Below, in pieces: positions 17,498 to 26,359 of a stretch of DNA of 64,000 nucleotides; position 1 is the stretch's first letter, and each line of letters begins with the position of its first letter. The translations under genes and the position numbers were made by a program. Origin of the DNA: Paracoccus caeni (lineage in GTDB: Bacteria > Pseudomonadota > Alphaproteobacteria > Rhodobacterales > Rhodobacteraceae). Where the stretch lies: the NCBI RefSeq assembly GCF_016629665.1, contig NZ_JAEPRQ010000002.1, positions 434,001-498,000 of the forward strand. Direction: 5' to 3'. The notes beneath the pieces are model-generated. The model did not search any database. It was not told the origin of the DNA and saw only the letters and a program-made list of their open reading frames with translations.

Positions 17498-18612
17498 TTC
17501 GATCTCGGGTCCAGCACGCGATACAAAAGGTCGCTGAAAAGGTTCAGCGCGACGAAGCAGACGCCGACGACGACCGTGCCGCCTAGGACGGCGTTCATGT
17601 CGCCCGACAGCAGCGCCTTGGTGATGTATTGGCCAAGACCGGGCCATGAGAAGATGATCTCGGTCAGGACCGAACCTTCCAGCAGCGAGCCAAAGGACAG
17701 CGCGATGACCGTCACCAGCGGGATCGAGATATTGCGGAAGGCGTGGCGCCAGATCACCGCACGCTCGGACAGGCCCTTGACCCGGGCGGTGGTGATATAT
17801 TCCGAGGAAAGCTGTTCCAGCATGAAGCTGCGGGTCATCCGGCTGATATAGGCGAGGCTGAAATAGCCCAGCAGCGAGGCAGGCAGGATGATGTGGCTGA
17901 AGGCGTCCTTGAGCGCGCCCCAATCGCCTGCGATCAGCGCATCGACAAGGATCAGGCCGGTCACGGTGGGCACCATGCCGTCATAGATGATGCCCTGTCG
18001 TCCCGGTCCTCCGACCCAGCCAAGCATGCCGTAAAAGACCAGCAGTCCCATCAGCCCCAGCCAGAAGATCGGCATCGAATAGCCGACCAGCGCCACCACC
18101 CGCGCGATCTGATCAACGATGCCGCCACGGCGGGCCGCGGCGATCACGCCCAAGGGGACGCCGACAAAGACGCCAATCAGCGTGCCTAGGGTGGCAAGCT
18201 CCAACGTCGCGGGGAAAACGCGCTTGATATCGTTGATGACAAGCTGCCCGGTCGAGATCGAGCGTCCGAAATCGCCGGTCAGAACATCACCGATATAGGT
18301 GGCGAACTGGATATAAAGCGGCTGATCAAGGCCCATCGCCTGATAGGCCGCGTCATATTGCGCCTGCGTGGCACGCTCGCCGACGACCTTCAGCACCGGA
18401 TCGATGGGCATAACCCGACCGATGATGAAGGTGACCAGCAACAGCCCCAACAGCGTCAGGATCAGCGACAGCAGGGTGCCGCCGATGCTGCGGGCGCGGC
18501 GGCGACGGGCGGCGCGGCGATGCGACGGATCGGGGGATGGCGGCGGGGTCGCTCCCCGCGCGCCAGTATCAGGATTGCCCCGCGCGCCGGTATCGGAATC
18601 GGTGAGGGCCAA
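17494..18612 (-). CDS. Dipeptide-type ABC transporter permease, DppB-like with extended N-terminus
   Basis: A 372-residue permease. From about residue 45 it is a normal DppB (first helix TLLSLILTLLGLLLVTFIIG, then MPIDPVLKVVGERAT, coupling loop EYITTARVKGLSERAVIWRHAFRN). The first 40 residues are unusual: DTGARG occurs twice within the first 20 residues, then a Pro-rich and Arg-rich stretch (PPPSPDPSHRRAARRRRA). The extension may be real cytoplasmic sequence or the start could lie later, but no better start with a ribosome site is visible before the first helix. It lies 3 bp after the binding-protein gene. Confidence 0.88.
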   Translation of the reverse strand: MALTDSDTGARGNPDTGARGATPPPSPDPSHRRAARRRRARSIGGTLLSLILTLLGLLLVTFIIGRVMPIDPVLKVVGERATQAQYDAAYQAMGLDQPLYIQFATYIGDVLTGDFGRSISTGQLVINDIKRVFPATLELATLGTLIGVFVGVPLGVIAAARRGGIVDQIARVVALVGYSMPIFWLGLMGLLVFYGMLGWVGGPGRQGIIYDGMVPTVTGLILVDALIAGDWGALKDAFSHIILPASLLGYFSLAYISRMTRSFMLEQLSSEYITTARVKGLSERAVIWRHAFRNISIPLVTVIALSFGSLLEGSVLTEIIFSWPGLGQYITKALLSGDMNAVLGGTVVVGVCFVALNLFSDLLYRVLDPRSK

Positions 18613-18615
18613 GGC

Positions 18616-20214
18616 TTATTCGCCTTTCGTCACCTGACGGTAGATCACCGACGAGACCGCCTTACCCGAATTCCAGTTCTGGACATTGGCCTGTAGCCCG
18701 GTCGGCTCGATCCGCTGGAACAGCGGCACGATCGGCGCTTCGGCCTGATACTGCTTCTGGATGTCGATATACATCTGCGCCCGCTTATCCGCATCCTGTT
18801 CCTGGGTCGCGGCCAGGGTTGCCTCGTTCATCGCTTCCGGCACGGCATAGGCGTTGCGCCATGCCAGAAGGCCGGTCGCAGCAGCTTCGTCGCTGTTGTC
18901 GGGATTGAAGGCGAAGGTCGCGGCATTGGTGTTCGGGTCGGCGTAATCCGGGCCCCATTCCCCGATGAAGATCGGCACTTCGCGGGCGCGATAGGCGTCA
19001 AGCACCTGAGCGCCGGTCATCTGTTCGATGTTCAGCGTCAAGCCCGCCTCGGCCATGGCGCCCTGAAGGGTCTGGGCCACGTCCACATATTCCTTGAGAT
19101 CGCGGACCTTGGTGGTGATGGTGCCGCCCTCGATCCCGGCATCGGCGAGGATCTGTTTCGCCTTCTCGACGTCATAGGTCCAGGGCTGATCTTCCAGCGC
19201 GCCAAGATAGCCCTTGGGCAGGAACGCCTGATGGGTCACGAACATGCCTTTGAAGAAGCTGTCCTCTATCCCCTTGTAATCGATAAGATATTTCATCGCC
19301 TCGACCACGGCGGGGTTAGACAGAACCTCATCCTTCTGGTTCAGACCCATATAGAGAATCCGTCCGCGCGGCTCGTCCTGCACTTTCAGACCGTCGCCGC
19401 CCTCGATCGCCGCCACGTCGGATGGCGAGAGGTTGCGGGCCACGTCGATATCGCCCTGTTCCAGCAGCAACCGCTGCGCGCTGGATTCGGCGACATTGCG
19501 GACGATGACGCGTTTCATCGCGGGCGCGCCCTGGAAATAATCTTCATAGGCAGCCAGTTGCACCGCCTCGTTCGCGCGCCATTGGCTAAGCGTATAGGCG
19601 CCCGAACCGGCCTCGTTTGTCGTCAGCCAGGTGTTGCCGAAATCCTCGCCCTCGGCATTCGGGGCGACGGTTTCCTTGTCCACGACGCTGGCTACGGTGG
19701 CGGTAAGACAGTTCAGCACGAAGGTCGGCGCATAGGGCTTGTCCATGTGCAGCGTCACGGACGTGTCGTCGAAGGTGATCTTTTCCTCAACGTTTTCGGG
19801 GGTAAATCCGAATTGCGTCAGGATGAAGGCCGGGGTCTTGTTCAGCTTGACCACACGTTGCAGCGACCAAGCAGCATCCTCTGCGCGGACCGGATTGCCG
19901 GAATGGAAGGTGATGCCTTCGCGCATTTTCAGCGTGATCGACAGGCCGTCCTCGCTGACTTCCCAGCTTTCGGCCAGTGCGGGCTGAAAGCCCTTTTCCA
20001 GATCCAGCGGATCGAAATCGACCAGCCGGTCATAGGTGTTCTGCAACACATCATTGCCTGAAAATTCAAAGCTTTGCGCCGGGTCCATGCTGATGATGTC
20101 ATCAATCGTATGCGCGATGACCAGCGTGTCGGCCGGGGTTTCGGCATAGGCGGCGGGGGCCAGCGCGATGGCCGAGGCCAGCAGAATCGCACGAGGAGTC
20201 AGAAGGTGTTTCAT
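18616..20214 (-). CDS. ABC transporter substrate-binding protein, family 5 (dipeptide/oligopeptide/nickel type)
   Basis: A 532-residue periplasmic binding protein starting at ATG 20214. The signal peptide MKHLLTPRAILLASAIALA ends at AYAE. The mature part has the family-5 signature region (RMREGITFHSG-like: LKMREGITFHSGNPV with VRAEDAAWSLQRVV) and SYNQ-like closing lobe features. It captures the solute for the permease-ATPase genes that follow in one operon. Peptides are the default guess for this family, but other solutes are possible. A 150-bp spacer before the repeat element at 20367 should contain the promoter. Confidence 0.92.
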   Translation of the reverse strand: MKHLLTPRAILLASAIALAPAAYAETPADTLVIAHTIDDIISMDPAQSFEFSGNDVLQNTYDRLVDFDPLDLEKGFQPALAESWEVSEDGLSITLKMREGITFHSGNPVRAEDAAWSLQRVVKLNKTPAFILTQFGFTPENVEEKITFDDTSVTLHMDKPYAPTFVLNCLTATVASVVDKETVAPNAEGEDFGNTWLTTNEAGSGAYTLSQWRANEAVQLAAYEDYFQGAPAMKRVIVRNVAESSAQRLLLEQGDIDVARNLSPSDVAAIEGGDGLKVQDEPRGRILYMGLNQKDEVLSNPAVVEAMKYLIDYKGIEDSFFKGMFVTHQAFLPKGYLGALEDQPWTYDVEKAKQILADAGIEGGTITTKVRDLKEYVDVAQTLQGAMAEAGLTLNIEQMTGAQVLDAYRAREVPIFIGEWGPDYADPNTNAATFAFNPDNSDEAAATGLLAWRNAYAVPEAMNEATLAATQEQDADKRAQMYIDIQKQYQAEAPIVPLFQRIEPTGLQANVQNWNSGKAVSSVIYRQVTKGE

Positions 20215-20366
20215 GTCGGGGTTCCCTGTCGTTTTTCGACGTTCTCTGCTTTTCGCGCAGAGTTGCATGATGTGAAGGGTGAACCAACATGAGCCGGGTG
20301 GCAAGGGCGTTTGTTAACGATTGCAACCCAGTGCAAACAGGGTTTTCAGCGCGCCGAAAACTGGCC

Positions 20367-20527
20367 GCGCAACAGCGTGCGAGCGTTGCTGCCGGTATTT
20401 TCGCAACGGAGACAGCCGAAGGTGCGGAACGTCAGCAAATGCCGGGATTTTGGCGGCACCGGGCGTGCACTTTGTATGCACCGGATGTGCACAGGCTGTG
20501 CACAGCTTGCGAACGGTGGTGTTGCGT
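20367..20527. repeat. 160-bp dispersed element, copy A, with 11-bp phased repeats
   Basis: This stretch aligns from end to end with 37255-37414. Shared blocks include GCAACGGAGA, CAGCAAATGC, GGTTTTGG-like ATTTTGG, and GCTTGCGAACGGT. Near its end are five imperfect 11-bp units at 20455-20509 (GGCACCGGGCG, TGCACTTTGTA, TGCACCGGATG, TGCACAGGCTG, TGCACAGCTTG), one per turn of the helix. It sits between the binding-protein gene start and the methyltransferase stop, both on the minus strand. No convincing protein is encoded. Confidence 0.7.
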
Positions 20528-20535
20528 GGCTGGGA

Positions 20536-21141
20536 TCAGGACGGTTTGCGGGCGATGAAGTCGATCAGGGCAGCGGCGCCTTGGTGCCCCTCGCCCGAAC
20601 TGAGGGCGTCGTCATAATCGCGGGCAAGGGTTTTGGGCCAGTCAGGGAAGGCGCGGCGCAGGATTGGGAGGGTGTAAAGCTGATCCACCGCGCTTGGGCC
20701 GCCGGAAGTGTAGCCCTGTTCGCGCTGACGTGTTGAAAAGCCGTGCAAATACAGCGTGCCGCCGGGCTTCAGCGCCGCGGCGAGACCGGCGAAGATGCGG
20801 TCGCGGAAGGTCGGCTCGGCGAACTGGATGAAGCAGCCCAGTACCGCGTCGAAATGCCCGGTCGGCCAGTCGAAATCGTCCAGATCGGCGATGATCCAGT
20901 CGATCTGCACTCCCTGCCCTTCGGCAAGCCGTCGGCCCTTGGCGACGGCGTTCGGCGACCCCTCGACCGCGGTGACGCGCCAGCCCTGGGCGGCAAGCCA
21001 GACAGCATTGCGCCCCTCGCCCTCGGCCACGGTCAGAAGGCGCTGGCCGGGGGTTTCGGGGGTCATGTTGGCCGCGACGAAGCCGGCGGGCGATGTGCCG
21101 TAGCGGTAGTTGCTGCCTGAAAAGACCTCGTTCCAGTCCAT
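20536..21141 (-). CDS. Class I SAM-dependent methyltransferase
   Basis: A 201-residue methyltransferase from ATG 21141 (MDWNEVFSGSNYRYGTSPAGF), with AAGGGAAC in front. Motif I reads LTVAEGEGRNAVWLA, followed by VEGSPNAVAKGR and the Asp-rich IIADLDDFDW, and a late LKPGGTLYLHGF strand. This is the TehB/tellurite-resistance-like methyltransferase group. It is the last gene of the cytochrome oxidase operon, 26 bp after surf1, but a direct role in oxidase biogenesis is not established. Confidence 0.85.
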   Translation of the reverse strand: MDWNEVFSGSNYRYGTSPAGFVAANMTPETPGQRLLTVAEGEGRNAVWLAAQGWRVTAVEGSPNAVAKGRRLAEGQGVQIDWIIADLDDFDWPTGHFDAVLGCFIQFAEPTFRDRIFAGLAAALKPGGTLYLHGFSTRQREQGYTSGGPSAVDQLYTLPILRRAFPDWPKTLARDYDDALSSGEGHQGAAALIDFIARKPS

Positions 21142-21167
21142 GTCGTTCCCTTTTGCCCTGCGGCGGT

Positions 21168-21869
21168 TCACTCGCTGCGGGATTTATCGCGGCGAAGGGC
21201 GAAGGTGGTCAAGAGGACCAGACCAGCCGCCATGGCGAACCATGTCAGCGCATAGCTGAGATGGTTGTTGCGAAAATGAATGACGGTCAGCCCGCCCACC
21301 GGCTGCGCATCGCCCGCGCGATCGGCGTCGATGAAATAAGGCGCGGTGTTCGAGAGACCGCGTGTTTCGGCGATGGCGGCGGTGTCGCGGGAATACCAGC
21401 GCTCGGCGGCAGGATCATTGGCGCGCAGGAAGGCGCCGTCGGGCTGGCTGAGGCGTAACAGGCCTGTCACAGCAACCTCGCCCGGTGGCAAAGGCCGGTC
21501 GTCGCGATTGTCGGCGGCCACGAAGCCGCGATTGATCAGCAGGGTCCAGCCGTCATCGGTGGTCAGCGGCGTCATCACCCAGAAGCCCGGCCCAAGTGCG
21601 GTGACAGCCTGCACCAGCGTATCCTGCCCTTCGGCATAGCGCCCCGAGACGGTCACGCGGCGATATTCGTCAGCGCTTTCGGTCAAGGCAGGCCAGTCGG
21701 CCGGGCCCGGCGCGGCGACCGGCTGGGCCGCCACCCTTTCATCGACGCGGGCGATCAGGTCAAGCTTCCAGCCAAGGCGCTGGACCTGCCAGACGCCAAG
21801 GCCGATCAGCACGACAGTAACCAGCGCCGAGATGGCGATGATGGCCTGTTGGCCGCGCGTCAGGGACAT
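21168..21869 (-). CDS. SURF1 family cytochrome oxidase assembly protein
   Basis: A 233-residue membrane protein with the SURF1 layout: an N-terminal helix (residues 9-26, IIAISALVTVVLIGLGVW followed by QVQRLGWK), a large periplasmic part (FWVMTPLTTDDGWTLLINRGFV), and a C-terminal helix ending HLSYALTWFAMAAGLVLLTTF. SURF1 proteins help insert heme a. In Paracoccus a separate SURF1 is encoded at the end of the qox operon for the ba3 quinol oxidase, and this gene follows cyoD by 3 bp in just that position. Confidence 0.92.
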   Translation of the reverse strand: MSLTRGQQAIIAISALVTVVLIGLGVWQVQRLGWKLDLIARVDERVAAQPVAAPGPADWPALTESADEYRRVTVSGRYAEGQDTLVQAVTALGPGFWVMTPLTTDDGWTLLINRGFVAADNRDDRPLPPGEVAVTGLLRLSQPDGAFLRANDPAAERWYSRDTAAIAETRGLSNTAPYFIDADRAGDAQPVGGLTVIHFRNNHLSYALTWFAMAAGLVLLTTFALRRDKSRSE

Positions 21870-21872
21870 GGG

Positions 21873-22268
21873 CTACGACCCGATGCCCAGTGCCTCGTGG
21901 TTCATCTGCGGCATCATGTTGGTGTTCAGGTGATACATGACCCACAGCGACCCAGCCAGCATGATCACCACAACGATGACGGTGAAGATCAGCGACAGCA
22001 TGGTCCAGCCCTCTTCGCTGGAGGTGTTCATATGCAGGAAATAGACCATGTGGACAAAGACCTGCGCCGCCGCGAAGGCCACCACGACCAGCGCCGTCCA
22101 GAGCCTGCTTTCAAAGCCGCCCGACATGACCAGCGCGAAGGGGATCGCCGTGAGGATCACCGACAGGACGAAGCCGGTCATGTAGGATTTGAAGCTGCCG
22201 TGATCGTGGCCGTCGTCATGGCCATGCGCGTCGTCGTGATGCGCGGTGTGTCCGTGTTGCTGAGCCAT
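21873..22268 (-). CDS. cyoD: Cytochrome o/ba3 ubiquinol oxidase subunit IV
   Basis: A 131-residue protein with three membrane helices (YMTGFVLSVILTAIPFALVM, WTALVVVAFAAAQVFVHMVYFL, MLSLIFTVIVVVIMLAGSLWVMY) and the CyoD motif HMVYFLHMN. The N-terminus is very rich in His and Asp (HGHTAHHDDAHGHDDGHDHG), more so than usual. ATG 22268 overlaps the stop of cyoC. Subunit IV supports assembly and copper loading of subunit I. Confidence 0.92.
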   Translation of the reverse strand: MAQQHGHTAHHDDAHGHDDGHDHGSFKSYMTGFVLSVILTAIPFALVMSGGFESRLWTALVVVAFAAAQVFVHMVYFLHMNTSSEEGWTMLSLIFTVIVVVIMLAGSLWVMYHLNTNMMPQMNHEALGIGS

Positions 22269-22885
22269 CAGATCATCCCCAACAGATAGACGAAGGTAAA
22301 CACCCCGATCCAGATCACATCGAGGAAGTGCCAGAACATGCTGAGGCACATCAGCCGCCGGCGGTTCGCCGGGATCAGCCCGCGTTGGCTGACCTGCACC
22401 ATCAGCGTGACGAGCCAGATCGAGCCGAAGGCGACGTGCAGGCCGTGCGTGCCGACCAGCGCGAAGAAGGACGACAGGAAGGCCGAGCGTTGCGGCCCCG
22501 CGCCGACATGGATCAGGTGGTGAAACTCGTAGATCTCGACCGCAAGGAAGGCGAGACCGAAGAGCAGCGTGATGAACAGCCAGATCAGCGTGCCGCGCTG
22601 ATCGTTCAGCATCATCCGCAGCATCGCAAAGCCGAAGGTGATCGACGAGATCAGCAGGAAGGCGGTATTCAGCGCGATCAGGTTCAGGTCGAACAGATCC
22701 TGCGGACCCGGCCCGGCGGCATAACTGCCGCCCAGCACGCCGAAACAGGCGAAGAGGACCGCGAACATCAGACAGTCGCTCATCAGGTAGATCCAGAAGC
22801 CGACGCTGGTCGAGGCGCCGTCTTCGTGGTGATGCGGCTCTGTCTCCCAGAAATCTCCGGGGGCGGTTGTGTGGACTTGGCTCAT
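22268..22885 (-). CDS. cyoC: Cytochrome o/ba3 ubiquinol oxidase subunit III
   Basis: A 205-residue, five-helix subunit III of the heme-copper oxidase superfamily. Features include GFWIYLMSDCLMFAVLFACF, an Asn-linked second helix, EIYEFHHLI, the GTHGLHV segment and a final FWHFLDVIWIGVFTFVYL helix, as in CyoC. It lies 3 bp after cyoB and overlaps cyoD. Confidence 0.94.
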   Translation of the reverse strand: MSQVHTTAPGDFWETEPHHHEDGASTSVGFWIYLMSDCLMFAVLFACFGVLGGSYAAGPGPQDLFDLNLIALNTAFLLISSITFGFAMLRMMLNDQRGTLIWLFITLLFGLAFLAVEIYEFHHLIHVGAGPQRSAFLSSFFALVGTHGLHVAFGSIWLVTLMVQVSQRGLIPANRRRLMCLSMFWHFLDVIWIGVFTFVYLLGMI

Positions 22886-22888
22886 CGG

Positions 22889-24919
22889 TCAGACCCCCTG
22901 AATCGCAGGCTGTGCCGCGGGCAATGTCGCAAGAACGCGGTCGCGTTCGTCCTCGGTCGTTTTCACCACATCGGCGGGGATGTGGAAATCGCGGTCATAG
23001 TTGAAGGTATGCGCGATCGCCACGGCGACGACGCCGACGAAGGACAGGATCGCCAGCCACCAAATATACCAGATCAGAGCAAAGCCGCAGATCGTGCAGA
23101 GGGCCGAGATGATCACCCCCGTCCCGGTGCTTTTCGGCATGTGGATCGGGATATAGGTGGCGCGCGGCCGGGTCTGGCCGAAGCGCTTCATGTCCCACCA
23201 CGTATCCAGCCCGTGACTGACCGGGGTGAAGGCGAAGTTGTAATCCGGCGGCGGCGACGAGGTTGCCCATTCCAGTGTGCGCCCCTCCCACGGGTCGCCG
23301 CTGTCGTCGCGCAGCTTCTCGCGGTTTCTGATCGAGACGTAGAATTGCAGGAACATGGCGGCGATGCCGATGGCGATCATCACGGCGCCAATCGCTGCGA
23401 TGATGAACCAGATTTGCAGGCTGGGATCATCGAACACCCGCACGCGGCGCGTGACGCCCATCAGGCCCAGCAGGTAAAGCGGCATGAACGCGACCCAGAA
23501 GCCCACGACCCAGAACCAGAACGAGACCTTGCCCCAGAACGGGTCCAGCTTGAACCCGAAGGCCTTCGGCCACCAGTAATTCACCGCCGCGAAGCAGCCG
23601 AACAGCACGCCGCCGATGATGACGTTGTGGAAATGCGCCACAAGGAACAGCGAGTTGTGGACCACGAAATCCGCAGGCGGCACGGCCAGCAGCACGCCCG
23701 TCATCCCGCCCAGCACGAAGGTCAGCATGAAGGCCACGGTCCACATCATCGGCAGCTCGAACCGGATGCGGCCGCGATACATGGTGAACAGCCAGTTGAA
23801 GATCTTCGCCCCGGTCGGAATCGAGATAATCATCGTGGTGATCCCGAAGAACGAGTTCACCGAAGCCCCCGACCCCATCGTGAAGAAGTGGTGCAGCCAG
23901 ACCAGATAGGACAGGACGGTGATACAGACGGTCGCATAGACCATCGAGGTATAGCCGAACAGGCGCTTGCCGGTGAAGGTCGCGGTGATCTCGGAAAAGA
24001 CGCCGAACAGGGGCAGGATGAGGATGTAAACCTCGGGGTGGCCCCAGATCCAGATGAGGTTGATATACATCATCGGATTGCCACCAAGATCATTGGTGAA
24101 GAAGTTGGTGCCCAGATAGCGGTCCAGCGTCAGCAGAACCAGCGTCGCCGTCAGCACCGGGAACGAGGCCACGATCAGGATGTTGGTGCAAAGCGCGGTC
24201 CAAGTGAAGACCGGCATCCGCATCATCGTCATGCCCGGCGCGCGCATCTTGATAATGGTCACCAGCAGGTTGATCCCGGATAGCGTGGTGCCCACTCCGG
24301 CGACCTGTAGCCCCCAGATGTAATAATCGACCCCGACATAGGGGCTGTATCCGATCCCCGACAGCGGCGGAAAGGCCAGCCAGCCGGTCTGTGCGAATTC
24401 ACCGATGAACAGCGACACCATGGTCAGCGACGCGCCGCCCACCGTCATCCAGAACGAGAAGTTGTTCAGGAACGGAAAGGACACGTCGCGCGCGCCGATC
24501 TGCAGCGGCACGATATAGTTCATCAACCCGGTGACGAAGGGCATCGCCACGAAGAAGATCATGATCACGCCATGGGCGGTGAAGATCTGGTCGTAGTGAT
24601 GGGCGTTCAGGTAGCCCTCGGAGCCGTTGAAGGCCAGCACCTGCTGCAACCGCATCATGATCGCGTCGGCAAAGCCGCGCACGAACATGATCAGCGCCAG
24701 CACTATATACATGATGCCGATCTTCTTGTGATCGACCGAGGTGAACCATTCGGTCCACAGATAACCCCACCATTTGTATTTGGTCAGCAGCCACAGCAGG
24801 CCCGCGCCGCCGATGGCGACGAAGACAAACGTGACCCAGACGATCGGGTCTGCAGGGATGGCGTGAAGGTTCAGGCGACCGAACAGGAAAGTGGTTTCAA
24901 TGTCACTGGGAATTGCCAT
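22889..24919 (-). CDS. cyoB: Cytochrome o/ba3 ubiquinol oxidase subunit I
   Basis: The 676-residue catalytic subunit. It holds the low-spin heme, the high-spin heme and CuB. The cross-linked His-Tyr pair motif is seen in [12 protein letters not shown], the two CuB histidines in VYATVC..WLHHFFT, and heme ligands in [11 protein letters not shown]. It reduces oxygen to water using quinol electrons and pumps protons in the inner membrane. 12 bp separate it from cyoA. Assignment as a quinol rather than a cytochrome c oxidase rests on the gene set and on subunit II lacking a CuA site. Confidence 0.96.
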   Translation of the reverse strand: MAIPSDIETTFLFGRLNLHAIPADPIVWVTFVFVAIGGAGLLWLLTKYKWWGYLWTEWFTSVDHKKIGIMYIVLALIMFVRGFADAIMMRLQQVLAFNGSEGYLNAHHYDQIFTAHGVIMIFFVAMPFVTGLMNYIVPLQIGARDVSFPFLNNFSFWMTVGGASLTMVSLFIGEFAQTGWLAFPPLSGIGYSPYVGVDYYIWGLQVAGVGTTLSGINLLVTIIKMRAPGMTMMRMPVFTWTALCTNILIVASFPVLTATLVLLTLDRYLGTNFFTNDLGGNPMMYINLIWIWGHPEVYILILPLFGVFSEITATFTGKRLFGYTSMVYATVCITVLSYLVWLHHFFTMGSGASVNSFFGITTMIISIPTGAKIFNWLFTMYRGRIRFELPMMWTVAFMLTFVLGGMTGVLLAVPPADFVVHNSLFLVAHFHNVIIGGVLFGCFAAVNYWWPKAFGFKLDPFWGKVSFWFWVVGFWVAFMPLYLLGLMGVTRRVRVFDDPSLQIWFIIAAIGAVMIAIGIAAMFLQFYVSIRNREKLRDDSGDPWEGRTLEWATSSPPPDYNFAFTPVSHGLDTWWDMKRFGQTRPRATYIPIHMPKSTGTGVIISALCTICGFALIWYIWWLAILSFVGVVAVAIAHTFNYDRDFHIPADVVKTTEDERDRVLATLPAAQPAIQGV

Positions 24920-24931
24920 GTCGAGATCCGC

Positions 24932-26128
24932 TCAGAGGTTCCTGTCGACGCCGGTTTGCGGCGTGGATTGGGTGAGGTCGGTGGGGGTGATCCCCCTGAA
25001 GATGCCCTGCGGCTCGCTGAGCCCACGCCCACGCAGCGGCGATACGTCGCGGGGGGTGTAGTTGCTGGTCGCATCGGCGAAGGCGAACATCTGCTCCAAC
25101 TCGTCGGCGGTGCAGATGCCCACGACACGGAAGGGCTCCAGTCCCAGAATCGGACGGGCGGTGCCGCGACGCTCGTATTTGTCATAGGTCAGCGCGGCGA
25201 CGTTGACCGCGCCCGAAAGCCCCATGCCGCCCTGATCGTCGATGGCCATCATCTCGGACATGCACATCTTGCCTTCCTCGACGCACATATTGACGGCGCG
25301 CTGGAACAGGCGCGGTTCAACCTCGGCGAAGATCATCGGGGCGACATTCTCGCTGGGCGCTTCCAGTTCCAGATAGCGGGCGCGGTCCAGCGTCTCGCCA
25401 CTCTCTTTCGCCTCGGCGATCCAGGCGTCGAAGCCCGCATCGTCCAGCGCCTCGGCCTTGAACCGCATGCCAGAGAAACCAGCGCCTGAATAATGCGACG
25501 CAAGTCCCTGATATTCACCGGATTCGTTAAAGACGCCATGCAGCGTCGTCTGCATCCCCGGCATCGCATAGATCATCCCGGCCATGGCCGGGATATAGAA
25601 GGCGTTCATGACCGAGGATGAGGTCAGCGTGAACTCAATCGGGCGGTCCACCGGCGCGGCGAACTGGTTGACGGTCGCCACCCCCTCTTCGGGATAGATG
25701 AACAGCCATTTCCAGTCGAGTGCGACAACCTGCACCCGCAGCGGCTGTTCATCCCGTGCAGGCTGGGTCGCGCTGATGCGGTCCAGCGGGCGGTAAGGAT
25801 CCAGAAGATGCGTGCCAACCCAGGTCAGCGCGCCAAGGCAGACGATGATCAGCAGCGGAATCGCCCAGATCACCAGCTCCAGCTTGGTCGAGTGATCCCA
25901 ATCCGGCGCATAGGTCGCCTGACGGTTGGCCGAGCGATAGCGCCATGCGAACCAGACCGTCAGCGCCATGACCGGAATGATGATGATCAGCATCAGCAAG
26001 GTCGAGATCACCAGCAGGTCGCGTTGCTGTGCCGCGACATCCCCTGAAGGAGACAGAACTTCGAACTTGCAGGCAGACAGCGCCAGAAGCGCGCCAAGCA
26101 AGGTTAGCCGTTTCAAGATTGGTGCCAT
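24932..26128 (-). CDS. cyoA: Cytochrome o/ba3 ubiquinol oxidase subunit II
   Basis: A 398-residue lipoprotein with a lipobox LSAC (Cys20), two membrane helices (LLVISTLLMLIIIIPVMALTV split over residues 38-58, then LVIWAIPLLIIVCLGALTWVG) and a periplasmic cupredoxin domain (QVVALDWKWLFIYPEEGVA). The CuA-binding Cys-x3-Cys of cytochrome c oxidases is absent; the matching area reads SEYQGLASHYSGAGFSGM, so electrons come from quinol. First gene of cyoABCD-surf1-methyltransferase. No FNR-like TTGAT-N4-ATCAA site was seen in the 231-bp spacer upstream. Confidence 0.95.
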   Translation of the reverse strand: MAPILKRLTLLGALLALSACKFEVLSPSGDVAAQQRDLLVISTLLMLIIIIPVMALTVWFAWRYRSANRQATYAPDWDHSTKLELVIWAIPLLIIVCLGALTWVGTHLLDPYRPLDRISATQPARDEQPLRVQVVALDWKWLFIYPEEGVATVNQFAAPVDRPIEFTLTSSSVMNAFYIPAMAGMIYAMPGMQTTLHGVFNESGEYQGLASHYSGAGFSGMRFKAEALDDAGFDAWIAEAKESGETLDRARYLELEAPSENVAPMIFAEVEPRLFQRAVNMCVEEGKMCMSEMMAIDDQGGMGLSGAVNVAALTYDKYERRGTARPILGLEPFRVVGICTADELEQMFAFADATSNYTPRDVSPLRGRGLSEPQGIFRGITPTDLTQSTPQTGVDRNL

Positions 26129-26359
26129 GTTCTTCGATGCCCTCGGTCTAGGGACGTTGCCCCGCCATCACTTGGCTTGCCTCAGCGTATGGCGCACCCG
26201 ATAAAACTGATGCCTCGGATGAGACAGAAGACAATTTGTCGCGTGTGCATTCCTGCGGTAATGTATCATGGCTGCACGGGATTTCTTGCAGATTCTGCCA
26301 TGATTGCAGCCGATCTGCGTCTTTCTGCCTCGTCATGTCGATCACGGAGCGCCGCCGAT

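Noticed and set aside
20455..20509. The 11-bp array as a CRISPR
   Set aside because: Units are contiguous with no spacers, too short, and there are no cas genes.
22328..24283. A 651-codon plus-strand open frame opposite cyoC and cyoB
   Set aside because: Antisense of two well-defined oxidase subunits; composition (Arg, His, Gln, Asp) is typical of shadow frames.
26129..26359. An FNR/Anr box upstream of cyoA
   Set aside because: No TTGAT-N4-ATCAA or close variant was found in the spacer.
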